The translations under genes were made by a program, and so were the position numbers. A DNA stretch of 64,000 bases, taken from NCBI GenBank assembly GCA_025345505.1, contig JANVCC010000021.1, positions 562,452 to 626,451 of the forward strand. Direction: 5' to 3'. Source of the DNA: Todiramphus chloris collaris (lineage: Eukaryota > Chordata > Aves > Coraciiformes > Alcedinidae). The notes below the pieces were generated by a model. That model was not told the DNA's origin, ran no database searches, and was given only the letters and a program-made list of their open reading frames with translations. Positions within the stretch are counted from its first letter, which is position 1, and the number at the start of each line of letters is the position of its first letter. Positions 50,201 through 55,613 of the stretch are shown here, piece by piece.

Positions 50201-52555
50201 TTATAACAAGTTCCCACTGTTCTCTCCCAGAGAACTCAGGGAAGAGGATCTTTTACAGCCTGTCGGTGGATGTCACTTGAAAAATAAAAAAAAGATTCAT
50301 CATTTAATAAATAGTGTTGACATACAAACAACTGCTTCTCATCCTGTGTACGTGACAGGATGACCTGCCTCTACCAGCAACAGCACAGTTGAACAACCAC
50401 CTCAGTATTCCCACTGGCACCCAATCTCACAGTCTACTGCCACTACCTCAGCATGGTGATCAACACCCTAAAGCCAATTACTCTCTTAAACCACCCACCC
50501 TGTGATGAGGTGGCTGCTTTGACCTGTGCTGCTGGCAGTGATCCTCAAGCAGCCTTCACACTTGCAGCTGGGCAGCCAGCACACATCTGGCAGCAGCAGC
50601 CCACCTCTTCTGGCATGCCAGCAGTGATCCTGAAATGACCGAGGTAGTAGGTGGCTAAATTAACTTTCCCTGCCTACTTGCTCCTCAGGCATTTCTCAGT
50701 GTTGGATGTTCCAAGACAGATGATTAAGATGCTTTACTTCTGCACTTTGCAACATACAGGGTCAAGATAGGCTAAAATTAACCAAAGTTGAAGGCTTTTT
50801 AAAGTTCCTTTTCTTTCAACAATGCCAAGTGCAAGATCCTGCACCTGGGACAGGACAATCCCAAGCATGGATACAGGCTGGGTGATGAGTGGATTGAGAG
50901 CATCCCTGCAGAGAAGGACTTGGGGCTGCTGGTGGACAAGAAACTGGACACGAAGCAGCAGTGTTCCCTGGCAGCCCAAAAAAGCCCCAACCACTTCCTG
51001 GGATGAATCACAAGATGCGTGACCAGCAGGTCAGGAGAGGTGATTCTGCCCCTCTGCTCTGGTGAGACCCCACCTGGAGTACTGTGTCCAGCTCTGGAGT
51101 CCTCAACACAGGAAAGACATGGACCTGATGGAGCAGCTCCAGAGGAGCCACAAAAATGGTCAGAGGGCTGGAGCACCTCTCCTACAAGGACAGGCTGAGG
51201 GAGTTGGGGTTGTTCAGCCTGGAGAAGAGAAGGCTCTGGGGAGACCTTAGGGTGGCCTTCCAGTATCTGAAGAGGACCTACAGAAAAGCTGGGGAGGGAA
51301 TTCTTATAAGAGCACGTGGTAATAGGATGAGAGTCAGCAGTTTGGAACTGGAGCAGGAGAGATTTAGATTGGGCATTAGGAAGAAGTTCTTCACTCTGAG
51401 GGTGGTGAGACACTGGAACAGGGTGCCCAGAGAAGTTGTGGACGCCTCACCCCTGAAAGTGTTTAAGACCAGGCTGGATGCAGCTCTGAGCAACCTGGTA
51501 TAGTGAGAGGTGTCCTTGCCCAAGGCAGGCAGGTTGGAATGAGATGATCTTTAAGGTCCCTTCCAACTCAAGCCATTCTATGATTCTTAAAAGGAGAGAA
51601 TATCTGTATCTACATTTGAAGAATATATTTGGCTAATCTTGCATGAATATCAGTGTGTAGCAATGGACAAAGGTTCAGAAAGTGTCTACTTTTTTGAATA
51701 TGTTTTCTCTCTCTTTTTTTTTTTTTTTTTTTTAATTTGTTTTTCTTCCTAGAAGGTCAGCAAACAGGAATTTTGTTTACTGAGATTCTATTCTATCCTC
51801 TTCATAATGTCTAGGGGCATGACTTCTGGGTCTTTCATCATCTGTACCTCATGTACAACAGTTTTCTTTCTAGGCAATCTTTGGGAATGAAACATCTTGT
51901 TGTCTCCCAGCCCAGCTGCCCAAAACATAGTTATAGTCAATGCAAAATGTGATCTGGCACCTTACTCTGGAGCACCTCCTGGAGGTGTCCCTCACTTCAC
52001 TGACAGAGGGAATGAGGATAAGTTTGCTCCAATCTGAGTGCCTGTAAAATACCTAAACGGGTTGAATTAATTTAGGCTGGTGTGTGTTATGCCTTGTCCA
52101 CAAGAAAAAATATCCTAAATGGACAGGAGAGAGAACAAAGAAGAATAAAACCCTGGATCACCCTAGCACTTTTACTGGCTTTTGTTAATATTGCCAAATG
52201 TGTCTTTCTTGCAGGTGGCATACAACTGGTCTCTACCTTTAAGTTCAAGAAGAAATCAGCAAATCATCACGACTAGAACCTTTCAGATACCAAACAGGTT
52301 GGCTAAGAGACTGAGAAATTATCAATATTAAATTAATGCAAAAATAAAACTAATGGTGTTTTATCCCAGAAATTAAGCAGAACTTCTCTTTCTTTCACCA
52401 GAGGCACCATCTTCATAAACATTCAAGCTTTCCTACAGGAGTCTGGAAGTGTTCCTCTCTCCATGAAGCATCAATACCTTCATGCAAATATAGAGGCACA
52501 AGTAACAATCGCATCCATCATCTTAGTAGGTGTCTATGTGCTGATCATACTGGAA
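2018..52555 (+). CDS. OCA2: OCA2 (P protein), 5' part of gene, exons 2-9 (partial at 3' end)
   Basis: OCA2 is a multi-span membrane protein of melanosomes. It is related to the ArsB/NhaD-type ion transporter superfamily, supports an anion conductance and raises melanosomal pH so that tyrosinase can work; loss gives oculocutaneous albinism in mammals and pigment dilution in other vertebrates. Eight exons on this strand align in order with human residues 1 to about 348. Joining them at GT/AG sites gives 269+99+189+58+73+158+83+154 = 1083 nt, an uninterrupted frame of 361 codons. Exons 5, 6, 8 and 9 match the human lengths I remember exactly; exon 2 is about 14 codons longer and exon 7 one codon shorter. 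The transporter core and stop codon lie beyond the window. No premature stop or frameshift is seen, so the gene looks functional. Confidence 0.94.
2965..3108 (+). mobile_element. CR1 LINE, left half of an interrupted copy
   Basis: Matches the CR1 segment coding for the end of ORF2, with the family phrase [17 protein letters not shown]. It stops abruptly at 3108 where an antisense CR1 begins, and the continuation is found at 3634, so both parts form one element split by a later insertion. Confidence 0.85.
3109..3628 (-). mobile_element. CR1 LINE inserted inside another CR1
   Basis: Antisense 3' fragment: starts with the reverse complement of the octamer tail (AATCATAGAATAG) and carries in reverse the frame [20 protein letters not shown]. 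It is flanked by aagag at 3104-3108 and 3629-3633, a candidate 5-bp target-site duplication. It must be younger than the host CR1. Confidence 0.9.
3634..3960 (+). mobile_element. CR1 LINE, right half of the interrupted copy
   Basis: Continues the element left at 3108 without loss: the text passes from the SLEKRR region to the segment that normally follows it, through the conserved WNRLP region and ends in GTGATTCTGTG near 3950. Same orientation and a similar degree of decay as the left half. Confidence 0.87.
4325..4553 (+). mobile_element. CR1 LINE 3' fragment
   Basis: 5'-truncated copy with the C-terminal coding remnant [20 protein letters not shown], then the 3' UTR ending in CATTCTGTGATTC. 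Well preserved across 228 bp. Confidence 0.9.
5091..5105. repeat. (TA)n short microsatellite
   Basis: Seven to eight TA units in an AT-rich part of intron 2. Confidence 0.9.
6112..6129. repeat. Poly-C run, 18 bases
   Basis: Eighteen consecutive C followed by a GTT/T-rich run to about 6160. A likely site of length error in sequencing. Confidence 0.95.
6745..6818 (+). mobile_element. CR1 LINE 3' tip
   Basis: Only the last 70 bp of a CR1, with GACCCGATGATCTTGGAGG followed by two octamer-like units ending at TATGG. Extreme 5' truncation. Confidence 0.8.
9327..10230. mobile_element. Probable ERVL-type solo LTR (ancient), interrupted by a CR1
   Basis: The stretch opens with TGTCACGACCC and contains AAGGTGAAACGACACCAAAG, a phrase I associate with LTRs of avian ERVL-like endogenous retroviruses. 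It differs from its neighbours in having several CpGs and A/G-rich blocks. No gag, pol or env open frame is present, so at most a solo LTR remains. I could not find a target-site duplication, and the right boundary and strand are uncertain. A CR1 sits inside at 9602. Confidence 0.42.
9602..9836 (-). mobile_element. CR1 LINE 3' fragment inside the putative LTR
   Basis: Starts with the reversed octamer tail (CATAGAATTATAGGATGG), then the reversed 3' UTR and the C-terminal coding remnant. Similarity fades near 9836. The putative LTR continues on both sides, which suggests insertion into it. Confidence 0.85.
11290..11422 (+). mobile_element. CR1 LINE 3' tip
   Basis: Begins around the GGTAGACGTGGCACTTCAGG phrase and ends with TTGGACTTGATGAACTTAG and an ATTCTATAG tail. 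It lacks all coding sequence. Confidence 0.82.
12888..12974 (+). repeat. Left arm of a near-perfect inverted repeat
   Basis: Bases 12888-12950 are the exact reverse complement of 13654-13716 (63 of 63). The pairing continues to 12974 with only two mismatches over the next 24 bases. It is not CR1 and resembles no repeat I know. Confidence 0.97.
13630..13716 (-). repeat. Right arm of the inverted repeat
   Basis: Reverse complement of 12888-12974, separated from it by 655 bp. It ends 28 bp before the 5' end of a sense CR1 fragment at 13745, a position where template switching during LINE insertion is known to leave filler copied from nearby DNA. Confidence 0.97.
13745..14015 (+). mobile_element. 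CR1 LINE 3' fragment
   Basis: Open over the C-terminal ORF2 remnant (residues [20 protein letters not shown]), then GGAATGAGATGATCTTTAAG and CCCTTCCAACCC near the end. The usual octamer tail is replaced by a diverged run. The inverted-repeat arm lies just upstream. Confidence 0.9.
17381..17398. repeat. Poly-G run, 18 bases
   Basis: Eighteen consecutive G after tactttttct. Same length as the poly-C at 6112; unstable and error-prone. Confidence 0.95.
17600..17742. repeat. G/T-rich low-complexity run
   Basis: Irregular GTTTT/GGTTT sequence directly before a CCTTT microsatellite. The translated Phe/Gly/Val-rich frames here are compositional artefacts. Confidence 0.85.
17743..17812. repeat. (CCTTT)n microsatellite
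   Basis: About 13 perfect pentanucleotide units. It generates open frames on both strands (SFPFL and GKERK repeats) that are not genes. Confidence 0.97.
19748..19866 (-). mobile_element. CR1 LINE 3' tip
   Basis: Opens with reversed octamers (CAGAATCACAGAATGGTAGG) and runs through the reversed 3' UTR to GGGAACGCGTCCAGG, where it is cut. No coding part remains. Confidence 0.87.
20151..20250. other. Assembly gap (100 N)
   Basis: Exactly 100 N, the usual placeholder for a gap of unknown size, after a run of A. The true length and content of intron 2 here are unknown. Confidence 1.
20707..20985 (-). mobile_element. CR1 LINE 3' fragment
   Basis: Reversed tail AATCATAGAATCACTGAG, then a reversed 3' UTR of the type with AACAACCTCCAAGATCATC, and the C-terminal coding remnant. 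Belongs to a different 3'-end subtype from the copy at 19748. Confidence 0.88.
21510..22109 (+). mobile_element. CR1 LINE 3' fragment, 600 bp
   Basis: Carries the last part of ORF2 in one long frame: [20 protein letters not shown], then [20 protein letters not shown]. It ends with GGAGGTCCCTTCCAACCC and a TTTTATGGTTCTAT tail. A relatively well-preserved copy. Confidence 0.93.
22328..22375 (-). other. Possible antisense micro-exon (speculative)
   Basis: Read on the - strand, a pyrimidine-rich acceptor (tctgattttctttcatacag) is followed by 48 nt and a good donor gtaagac. The frame around it is open for 109 codons. I recognise no protein; the sites may be chance. Confidence 0.12.
22920..23055. 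repeat. G/T-rich low-complexity run
   Basis: Alternating GGTTT/GTTTG sequence ending in a T run. No unit is regular enough for a microsatellite. Confidence 0.85.
23331..23638 (+). mobile_element. CR1 LINE 3' fragment
   Basis: 5'-truncated copy beginning around GCAAGGAGGGTGTTGGTCTC, with the C-terminal coding remnant broken by frameshifts, then TTGGACTTGATGATCTTAAG and a GATTCTGTGATTCT tail. Confidence 0.9.
23745..23840. repeat. G/T-rich low-complexity run
   Basis: TTTTGGG/GGTTT sequence with long T runs, following unique sequence. Hydrophobic frames through it are compositional. Confidence 0.85.
24802..25182 (-). mobile_element. CR1 LINE, 3' half of an interrupted antisense copy
   Basis: Starts with reversed octamers at AATCACAGAATCACAGAG and carries in reverse a 95-codon intact C-terminal frame ([20 protein letters not shown]). 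It breaks off at 25182 where a sense CR1 follows, and resumes at 26914. Confidence 0.9.
25188..26908 (+). mobile_element. CR1 LINE, longest copy, with reverse-transcriptase remnant
   Basis: About 1.7 kb, from inside ORF2 to the tail. One frame runs 25248-26519 through the reverse-transcriptase region, broken by TGA at 25740 (probably a decayed arginine codon), and shifts frame near 26470. Motifs seen are [58 protein letters not shown] and [10 protein letters not shown]. The catalytic F-x-D-D box reads FSDG at 26022-26033, so its second aspartate is lost. CR1 copies itself through an RNA intermediate primed at the target; this one is dead. It is flanked by catcc at 25183-25187 and 26909-26913. 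Confidence 0.95.
26914..27100 (-). mobile_element. CR1 LINE, 5'-side half of the interrupted antisense copy
   Basis: Resumes the antisense element cut at 25182: TCCCTCCACTGGACTCTCTC, then the reversed text of the FKREREI...[11 protein letters not shown] region. Similarity fades near 27100. Together with 24802-25182 it frames the younger sense CR1. Confidence 0.85.
27635..27652. repeat. (TG)n short microsatellite
   Basis: Nine TG units after a short T run. Confidence 0.92.
27703..28058 (-). mobile_element. CR1 LINE 3' fragment
   Basis: Reversed tail with two octamers (AGAATAGAATCATAGAATTG), reversed UTR, and an 84-codon frame with the remnant [20 protein letters not shown]. Similarity ends near CATCCTCTTCAGGC. 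Confidence 0.9.
28328..28545 (-). mobile_element. CR1 LINE 3' fragment
   Basis: Reversed tail CACAGAATCAAAGAATGGAAG, then reversed UTR and part of the C-terminal coding segment, cut near 28545. More diverged than the copy at 27703. Confidence 0.85.
29870..30563 (+). mobile_element. CR1 LINE 3' fragment with long intact frame
   Basis: A single open frame (part of 29797-30480) covers the end of ORF2: [20 protein letters not shown], then [20 protein letters not shown] and [20 protein letters not shown]. The 3' UTR ends TTGGACTTGATGATCTTG and ATTCCATGATTCTATG. Bases 30126-30253 are almost identical to 60446-60573, which marks a young, GC-rich subfamily. Confidence 0.93.
31179..31543 (-). mobile_element. 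CR1 LINE 3' fragment
   Basis: Reversed tail CACAGAATCACAGAATTACTG, reversed UTR and about 75 codons of reversed C-terminal sequence. Another antisense CR1 follows after only 45 bp. Confidence 0.91.
31588..32285 (-). mobile_element. CR1 LINE 3' fragment, 700 bp, young subtype
   Basis: Antisense copy with a 211-codon open frame: [20 protein letters not shown] and the diagnostic insert [20 protein letters not shown]. Reversed octamers open the element at 31588. About 560 bp are nearly identical to the antisense copy at 55614, including an identical run of roughly 190 bp (about 31843-32034). Confidence 0.94.
33005..33317 (+). mobile_element. CR1 LINE 3' fragment next to exon 3
   Basis: Runs from GGTGTCAGGAGGATAGGAGC through the remnant [13 protein letters not shown] to CAGAGGTCCCTTCCAGATC and a diverged tail. 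Ends about 270 bp before exon 3. Confidence 0.9.
33586..33684 (+). CDS. OCA2: OCA2 exon 3, dileucine sorting signal (residues 90-123)
   Basis: The 99-nt exon starts after ttctcttcaaag and ends at gg|gtgggt; both flanking codons are split (Arg90 with exon 2, Gly123 with exon 4). The translation contains [18 protein letters not shown], aligning with the human stretch that ends TENTPLL. EKTPLL at residues 110-115 fits the [DE]xxxL[LI] consensus bound by AP-1/AP-3 adaptors. In human OCA2 the equivalent dileucine is established as a melanosome-sorting signal, so the same role here is a safe inference. A CR1 fragment ends only about 270 bp upstream, and a short TA repeat follows within the small 607-bp intron 3. 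Confidence 0.93.
33685..34291 (+). other. OCA2: OCA2 intron 3 (607 bp)
   Basis: Short intron between exons 3 and 4. It begins gtgggt and ends tgtgacag. It contains a TA repeat with a T run at about 33711-33738 and otherwise unique sequence. I see no transposon in it. Confidence 0.9.
34292..34480 (+). CDS. OCA2: OCA2 exon 4, acidic/serine-rich cytoplasmic segment (residues 123-186)
   Basis: The exon is 189 nt, entered at gtgtgacag|g and left at gatgag|gtctga, a weak but usable donor. It encodes the most recognisable part of the N-terminal tail: [16 protein letters not shown], then [15 protein letters not shown] and [10 protein letters not shown]. These line up with the human segments around residues 117-172. 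The acidic DDDSWD block and the SASSEK serine patch are conserved and sit just before the first membrane span. The acceptor has a weak polypyrimidine tract. Reading through the donor meets a stop about 50 nt later, so the exon end is well fixed. Confidence 0.94.
34805..34984 (+). mobile_element. CR1 LINE 3' tip after exon 4
   Basis: Starts at GGAACAGGCTGCCCAGGGAG and ends TTGGATTTGATGATCTTAAAG with a CTGTGTGATT tail. About 320 bp downstream of exon 4. Confidence 0.9.
35308..35650 (+). mobile_element. CR1 LINE 3' fragment
   Basis: Begins at ATCTAATTAATGTCTCTAAA, the [11 protein letters not shown] segment, continues through [19 protein letters not shown] in a shifted frame, and ends CATTCTGTGATTCTGTG. 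Same subtype as the antisense host copy at 24802. Confidence 0.92.
35940..36015. repeat. Probable ancient amniote interspersed repeat
   Basis: CTCAGCTGGCATAAATCAGC, then after a short spacer AAATGGAGCTAAGCC, resemble a palindrome-like repeat family common in turtles, crocodilians and birds whose two halves read CAGCTGGTGTAAATC and AATGGAGCTATGCC. I do not recall the formal family name. The copy is short and diverged. Confidence 0.4.
37055..37105. repeat. G/T-rich low-complexity run
   Basis: GTTTTGCTTTGTTTG followed by GGTTTTTTTGGG blocks, not a regular microsatellite. Confidence 0.8.
38161..38218 (+). CDS. OCA2: OCA2 exon 5, first transmembrane span (residues 186-205)
   Basis: This 58-nt exon is too short to stand out as an open frame and was found by its splice sites and phase. 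The acceptor is cttacatttcag|a and the donor is tct|gtaagt, a perfect consensus. Completing Arg186 it reads [19 protein letters not shown], matching the human CVQWLKVMGLFAFVVLCS. Its length equals that of human exon 5. It supplies most of the first membrane helix, crossing from the cytoplasmic tail into the melanosome lumen. The exon ends on a codon boundary, which agrees with exon 6 starting in frame. Confidence 0.93.
38219..39470 (+). other. OCA2: OCA2 intron 5 (1.25 kb)
   Basis: Begins with the consensus donor gtaagt. The first 750 bp are unique sequence with no recognisable element. The last 500 bp are mostly a sense CR1 3' fragment, leaving about 140 bp with the branch region and acceptor of exon 6. 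Confidence 0.9.
38968..39331 (+). mobile_element. CR1 LINE 3' fragment just before exon 6
   Basis: Starts at TTATTGCTCTCTACAACCAC, keeps an open frame with [20 protein letters not shown], and ends TTGGACTTGATGATCTTG, then ATTCTATGCCTCTGTG. Its end lies 139 bp from the exon 6 acceptor. Confidence 0.92.
39471..39543 (+). CDS. OCA2: OCA2 exon 6, end of first membrane span and start of luminal loop (residues 206-230)
   Basis: The 73-nt exon follows tatcctcaccgtag and ends at tct|gtatcc. It reads [20 protein letters not shown] and then LESF, aligning with human ILFSLYPDQG...LALSPLENY. The length equals human exon 6. The first residues close the first membrane span and YPDQG begins the luminal loop. 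A CR1 fragment in the same orientation (38968-39331) ends about 140 bp before the acceptor, so the upstream intron side has been partly replaced by repeat without harm to the exon. The donor is weak at positions +4 to +6. Confidence 0.93.
40440..41095 (+). mobile_element. CR1 LINE 3' fragment, 650 bp
   Basis: Contains [20 protein letters not shown], then [20 protein letters not shown] after a frameshift, and a second break near TGAGGGCATGTCC (40857). Ends AATTCTGTGATTCTGTG. Confidence 0.92.
44535..45032 (+). mobile_element. CR1 LINE 3' fragment
   Basis: Starts at AGCGCTCAGCACAAGGAGG, open for 105 codons ([20 protein letters not shown]), then the UTR with GGAATGAGATGATCTTTAATG and a diverged octamer tail. 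Confidence 0.92.
47905..48028 (+). mobile_element. CR1 LINE 3' tip
   Basis: Runs from ACTGTGGCACTTCAG through TTGGACTTGATGATCTTGG to a tail with four octamer-like units (TCTACGATTCTATCATTC and on). One of the longer octamer tails here. Confidence 0.88.
48404..48593 (+). mobile_element. CR1 LINE 3' tip
   Basis: Starts in GTAGTTAGGGTTACAGAGC, the VTEHWNRLP segment, and ends TTAACATTCTGTGATC. Only 375 bp after the previous CR1, but a different subtype. Confidence 0.9.
48952..49362 (-). other. Unexplained antisense open frame, 136 codons
   Basis: Longest open frame outside CR1 and microsatellites. The translation ([20 protein letters not shown], then [20 protein letters not shown]) is not low-complexity and includes no repeat I recognise. 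It lies in intron 6, antisense to OCA2 and 255 bp before exon 7. It could be a decayed retrocopy, an unplaced exon or chance. No poly-A or splice site settles it. Confidence 0.15.
49617..49774 (+). CDS. OCA2: OCA2 exon 7, luminal loop with N-glycosylation site (residues 230-282)
   Basis: The translation from 49617 reads [19 protein letters not shown], then [20 protein letters not shown], aligning with human SVNLSSHVDSTLLQVDLAG and [20 protein letters not shown]. It is 158 nt, one codon shorter than human. N232-L-T is a glycosylation sequon at the position of the human NLS sequon. The donor is cag|gtgatg. The acceptor tatggccag has almost no pyrimidine tract. A much better-looking acceptor lies 52 nt upstream at 49564 but would break the frame, so I chose 49617 on homology and phase. 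Confidence 0.9.
50340..50640. other. C/A-rich block of unlike composition, unclassified
   Basis: A 300-bp stretch rich in CAGCA, CCACC and CTGCC, unlike the AT-rich intron around it. An open frame of 61 codons crosses it but resembles nothing known to me. It may be part of an old LTR or other transposon. Confidence 0.25.
50818..51585 (+). mobile_element. CR1 LINE 3' fragment, 770 bp
   Basis: Starts at the RT-distal segment (ARSCTWDRT in a shifted frame), has several frameshifts, then [20 protein letters not shown] and [20 protein letters not shown] open for 115 codons. The tail is CATTCTATGATTCT. Related to the 25188 copy. Confidence 0.94.
52215..52297 (+). CDS. OCA2: OCA2 exon 8, luminal loop with second sequon (residues 283-310)
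   Basis: The exon is 83 nt, identical to human exon 8 in length and phase. It is entered at gtctttcttgcag|g and left at aacag|gttggc. It encodes [16 protein letters not shown] and TTRTFQIPN, aligning with human VTHNWTVYLNPRRSEH and SRTFEVLT. N286-W-S is a glycosylation sequon matching human NWT, so both luminal sequons of this loop are kept. The next intron is only 104 bp, the shortest in the window, and exon 9 follows directly. Confidence 0.94.
52298..52401 (+). other. OCA2: OCA2 intron 8 (104 bp)
   Basis: Runs from gttggc to a pyrimidine-rich acceptor ending caccag. It is close to the lower practical size for a vertebrate intron and is flanked by two exons with human-identical lengths, so it is likely real rather than an annotation artefact. 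Confidence 0.93.
52402..52555 (+). CDS. OCA2: OCA2 exon 9, end of luminal loop and second hydrophobic span (residues 310-361)
   Basis: The 154-nt exon, the same length as human exon 9, starts after tctttctttcaccag and ends at gaa|gtaagt, a consensus donor. It encodes the end of the luminal loop with [18 protein letters not shown], then the strongly hydrophobic [18 protein letters not shown]. Human has VPLLMAHQYLRGSVETQ and VTIAAAILAGVYALIIFE at the same place. This second span leads into the transporter domain encoded by later exons. The exon ends on a codon boundary. I scanned the remaining 11.4 kb for exon 10 (human begins IVHRTLAAMLGSL) and did not find it. Confidence 0.95.
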
Positions 52556-54239
52556 GTAAGTTGCTTTTGTACTTTGGTTTTGTTTTTCCCCCTACATTGT
52601 GAATGGAACACAAGGAAGTTTTTCATTCTTGGGCTTTAATATCCTTGTAAAATGTGCGTATAAATCCATGTTGGACCATCAGTGTTGATAATGACATGAG
52701 TAGGATGTGTGCGAGGAAATTGTTTTAAATAGCAAGTGGTTTTGGCAGGTGATATTGATGTTTAAGTGATCCTGTGTATTTTTCTATTAGGGCCTATTAA
52801 GATTTTAATACCTTAACAGGATTATAGTTTGTCAGTGAGAGTGAAAATAAGTCTAGGTTACAAAAGCTGCAGAAAATCTGTTTATAAGTTTATTATTTTT
52901 TAAGATAAGGTAAAAGAAAAAAATAAAAAAGCTTTGGTTATTCCCTTCTCTAAGGCACTTCAAACTATGAATTTAGTGTACTTTTAAAAGGTTAAACAGA
53001 GCACACTTTTTAATAACTGACATTTAGAAATTCTTTGTATTATTTAAAGAGGAATTGGAGTCTGAGTTAACAGAAAGAAGTCAAGGGACAGGGAACTTTA
53101 AACATCTATTCAAAACATCTATTTAAACACTGTTCCAAAGCCTTGAGGTAGCAAACCCAATGAAAATGTAGCACCTCCTAAAAAAATATCAATTATGGAC
53201 ATGTACAACATGACAGATGCTTTAGACACTTAGATTATGTTGTTCAGCAATGATGATTTATTTATGAAGTTAAAAATGCCTCTATACTTTTTAAATGAGC
53301 AGAGAGATATAATATTAAGCATGGAGGGGGCTTGGAATAGTTTCTACTATAAATACACATAGGCCTGCAGGACAGCACCAAAATTATCTGAATATTTTTA
53401 AATACAGCTTTGATTTTTCAGAGAAGCCCAGCTATGCAACCCTTTACCAATTGCAAAAATAACCAGGATTTTAATGGATGTAAGAAGTGGTTTTGCATTT
53501 GCATCCTCGAAAGCTGCTTTGGAGAAAGTCATGTGTAAAAGGAATAAAGGTTTCAATATGAAAAGCAAAGCCAAGGAAAGTACGCATGATTTTTTTCTGT
53601 TCTTTCTAAGAAAAAGCTTTTAAACCACTCATCAGCCTATTGTTTCTGTGAAAAGATCAAGGAAAATTTTCTGTTGTTGTCAGGAAAATTATTTCTGCAA
53701 ATTCACAGGTATAATTAGATGCTTATAAGTTAACTTTTTTTCAGTTTAAAAATGTGGAAAGGACACCCATTGCGTCACGACATGAGCTCTTTTCTCCATA
53801 ACATCTGTAGGAATGACAAAAGAGTCAATTTTAAACTTTAAATACAGAAGCTGGAAATAACTATCATATATATATATATAAAAAAAACCTGGCTGTTGTT
53901 TAGTTCCTTCATGGATCTCCTGCAAAAGAGGGATGTTAATATTGTTAAAATATGGAACAGTGGCTTACCTTCTATTCAATAGTTATCACTTCAGTGCCTG
54001 AGGGCCTGCTTTCTCAACATTGCACTCTTTCTTCCTTTAGCAATTATCACTGTTAGGGTAATCAATTGGTGTTGCTGCACGAGTGATCTCACATGGATTT
54101 TCATTTTCAGTGTGACCGCTCCCCGTCTTTTATCCATCTTGATTGTTTTTCTGTGTTTTATTCATTATCACTGGGTTCAATTTCAAACACTGGGGACATC
54201 CAGACAAGTTTTAGAGCTGTATTTTCAACGTGTTTTTGT

Positions 54240-54606
54240 ATAATCACAGAATTGTTAAGATTTGAAAAGACTTCCAAGGTCATCAAGTCTAACCATGTAC
54301 CCAGTGTTATCAGGACCACTAAACCATGTCCTCAAGTGCCATATCTACACTTTTTTTTGAACCCCTGCAGGGATGGTGACTCCAACCCCTCCCTGGGCAG
54401 TCTGTGCCAAGGCCTCTCCACTCTCTCAGCACAGAAATTATGCCTCATGGACAACCTAAACCTCCCCAAGACAACTTAAGCCCATTTCCTCTCACCCCAT
54501 CACTAGTTACTTGGGAGAAGAGACCAACTCCCACGTCTCTCCAACCTCCTTTCAGGGAGTTGTAGAGAGTGATGAGGTCTCCCCTCAGCATCCTCTTCTC
54601 CAGACA
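54240..54606 (-). mobile_element. CR1 LINE 3' fragment
   Basis: Reversed tail ATAATCACAGAATTG, reversed UTR, then reversed coding to CAGCATCCTCTTCTCCAGAC. Diverged, with no long frame on the coding strand. Confidence 0.9.
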
Positions 54607-55613
54607 GTTCCAATGCCTGAAATGAAGTGCATTTACTGTAAACAGTCATCTTCTCCAAACCTGCACCACTGTAAAGACAGAGGGTAAATTCTGCCCTGAG
54701 GCAGCTGTTTGTCTCTGTGTTGGCATTAAATTTCTAGGAGGTCAATGTATGAGAAGTACCAGTCCTTGCTTTAGAGAAGTTCTACTGTCTCAGAATGCGG
54801 TGTTCTTCAGAAAACTTACTAAGCTGTTGAACATCATTTCTTCAGACATTTATTTTAAGTCCTTTTTCTTTTGAAACTCATTCATAAACTACAAATATGG
54901 TCCTGGTAAAAGAAGATGTGTCTTATTTCTCTTTAATTCCTAATGATTTCTTTCTTTATGATTACCATACATATGAACATGTTCTGAGTTCACAATACTC
55001 CTCTGCCCCTTGAAATTGTTGTACATTATTTTAGCTCTCTTCAGGACATATTTTAATTACACCTTCTGACTGAAATCTCTCATTTTTTGTTCATTCTCCC
55101 CTATATTATCATCCTTTCCTTCAGTAACTAGACATTCATTCTCTTGAAATTGTTTTTTCTTCACATATAAAAAAGTTCCTTCTATGCATTTGAGTCTTCT
55201 GACCCCTCTGATTCTCCCAGAGGAGGAAGGAGAAAAAAATCTCTGCTTCTTATGGCATTTTTGAATTAATCTAATCTATACTAATTTGTAGACTTATTGA
55301 GAACAATGAAGTATTTAATTTTGTTCTTGGAAGCGTATGCTGCACAGGAAATAAAAACAAGTGTATGTAAAAAAACCAACAAAGAATAAAACCAAGTGTG
55401 CCAGGTTTAACTCTATTGATCTCAGCTCTACCATCTGACCCTTCAGGTTTGCTCAGGAACTTAGGTAAGATGGGTTCTACGTATATTTTCACGTTGGTCT
55501 ATGGAGACATCTGGTGTAGAGTGTATGGAGTGTATGGAGTTCTAAACGAGCACACAAGGTATTTCAGAATAGGCTCTTTCTAGTTTCGATCCTCCAAAGG
55601 TGCAGCCTCTTTT

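Larger units (their letters stand above)
49775..52214 (+). other. OCA2: OCA2 intron 7 (2.4 kb)
   Basis: The first kilobase is unique except for a C/A-rich block of different composition at 50340-50640 that I cannot classify. A sense CR1 fragment occupies about 50818-51585, followed by a long T run at 51717-51734. The remainder to exon 8 is unique. Confidence 0.9.
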
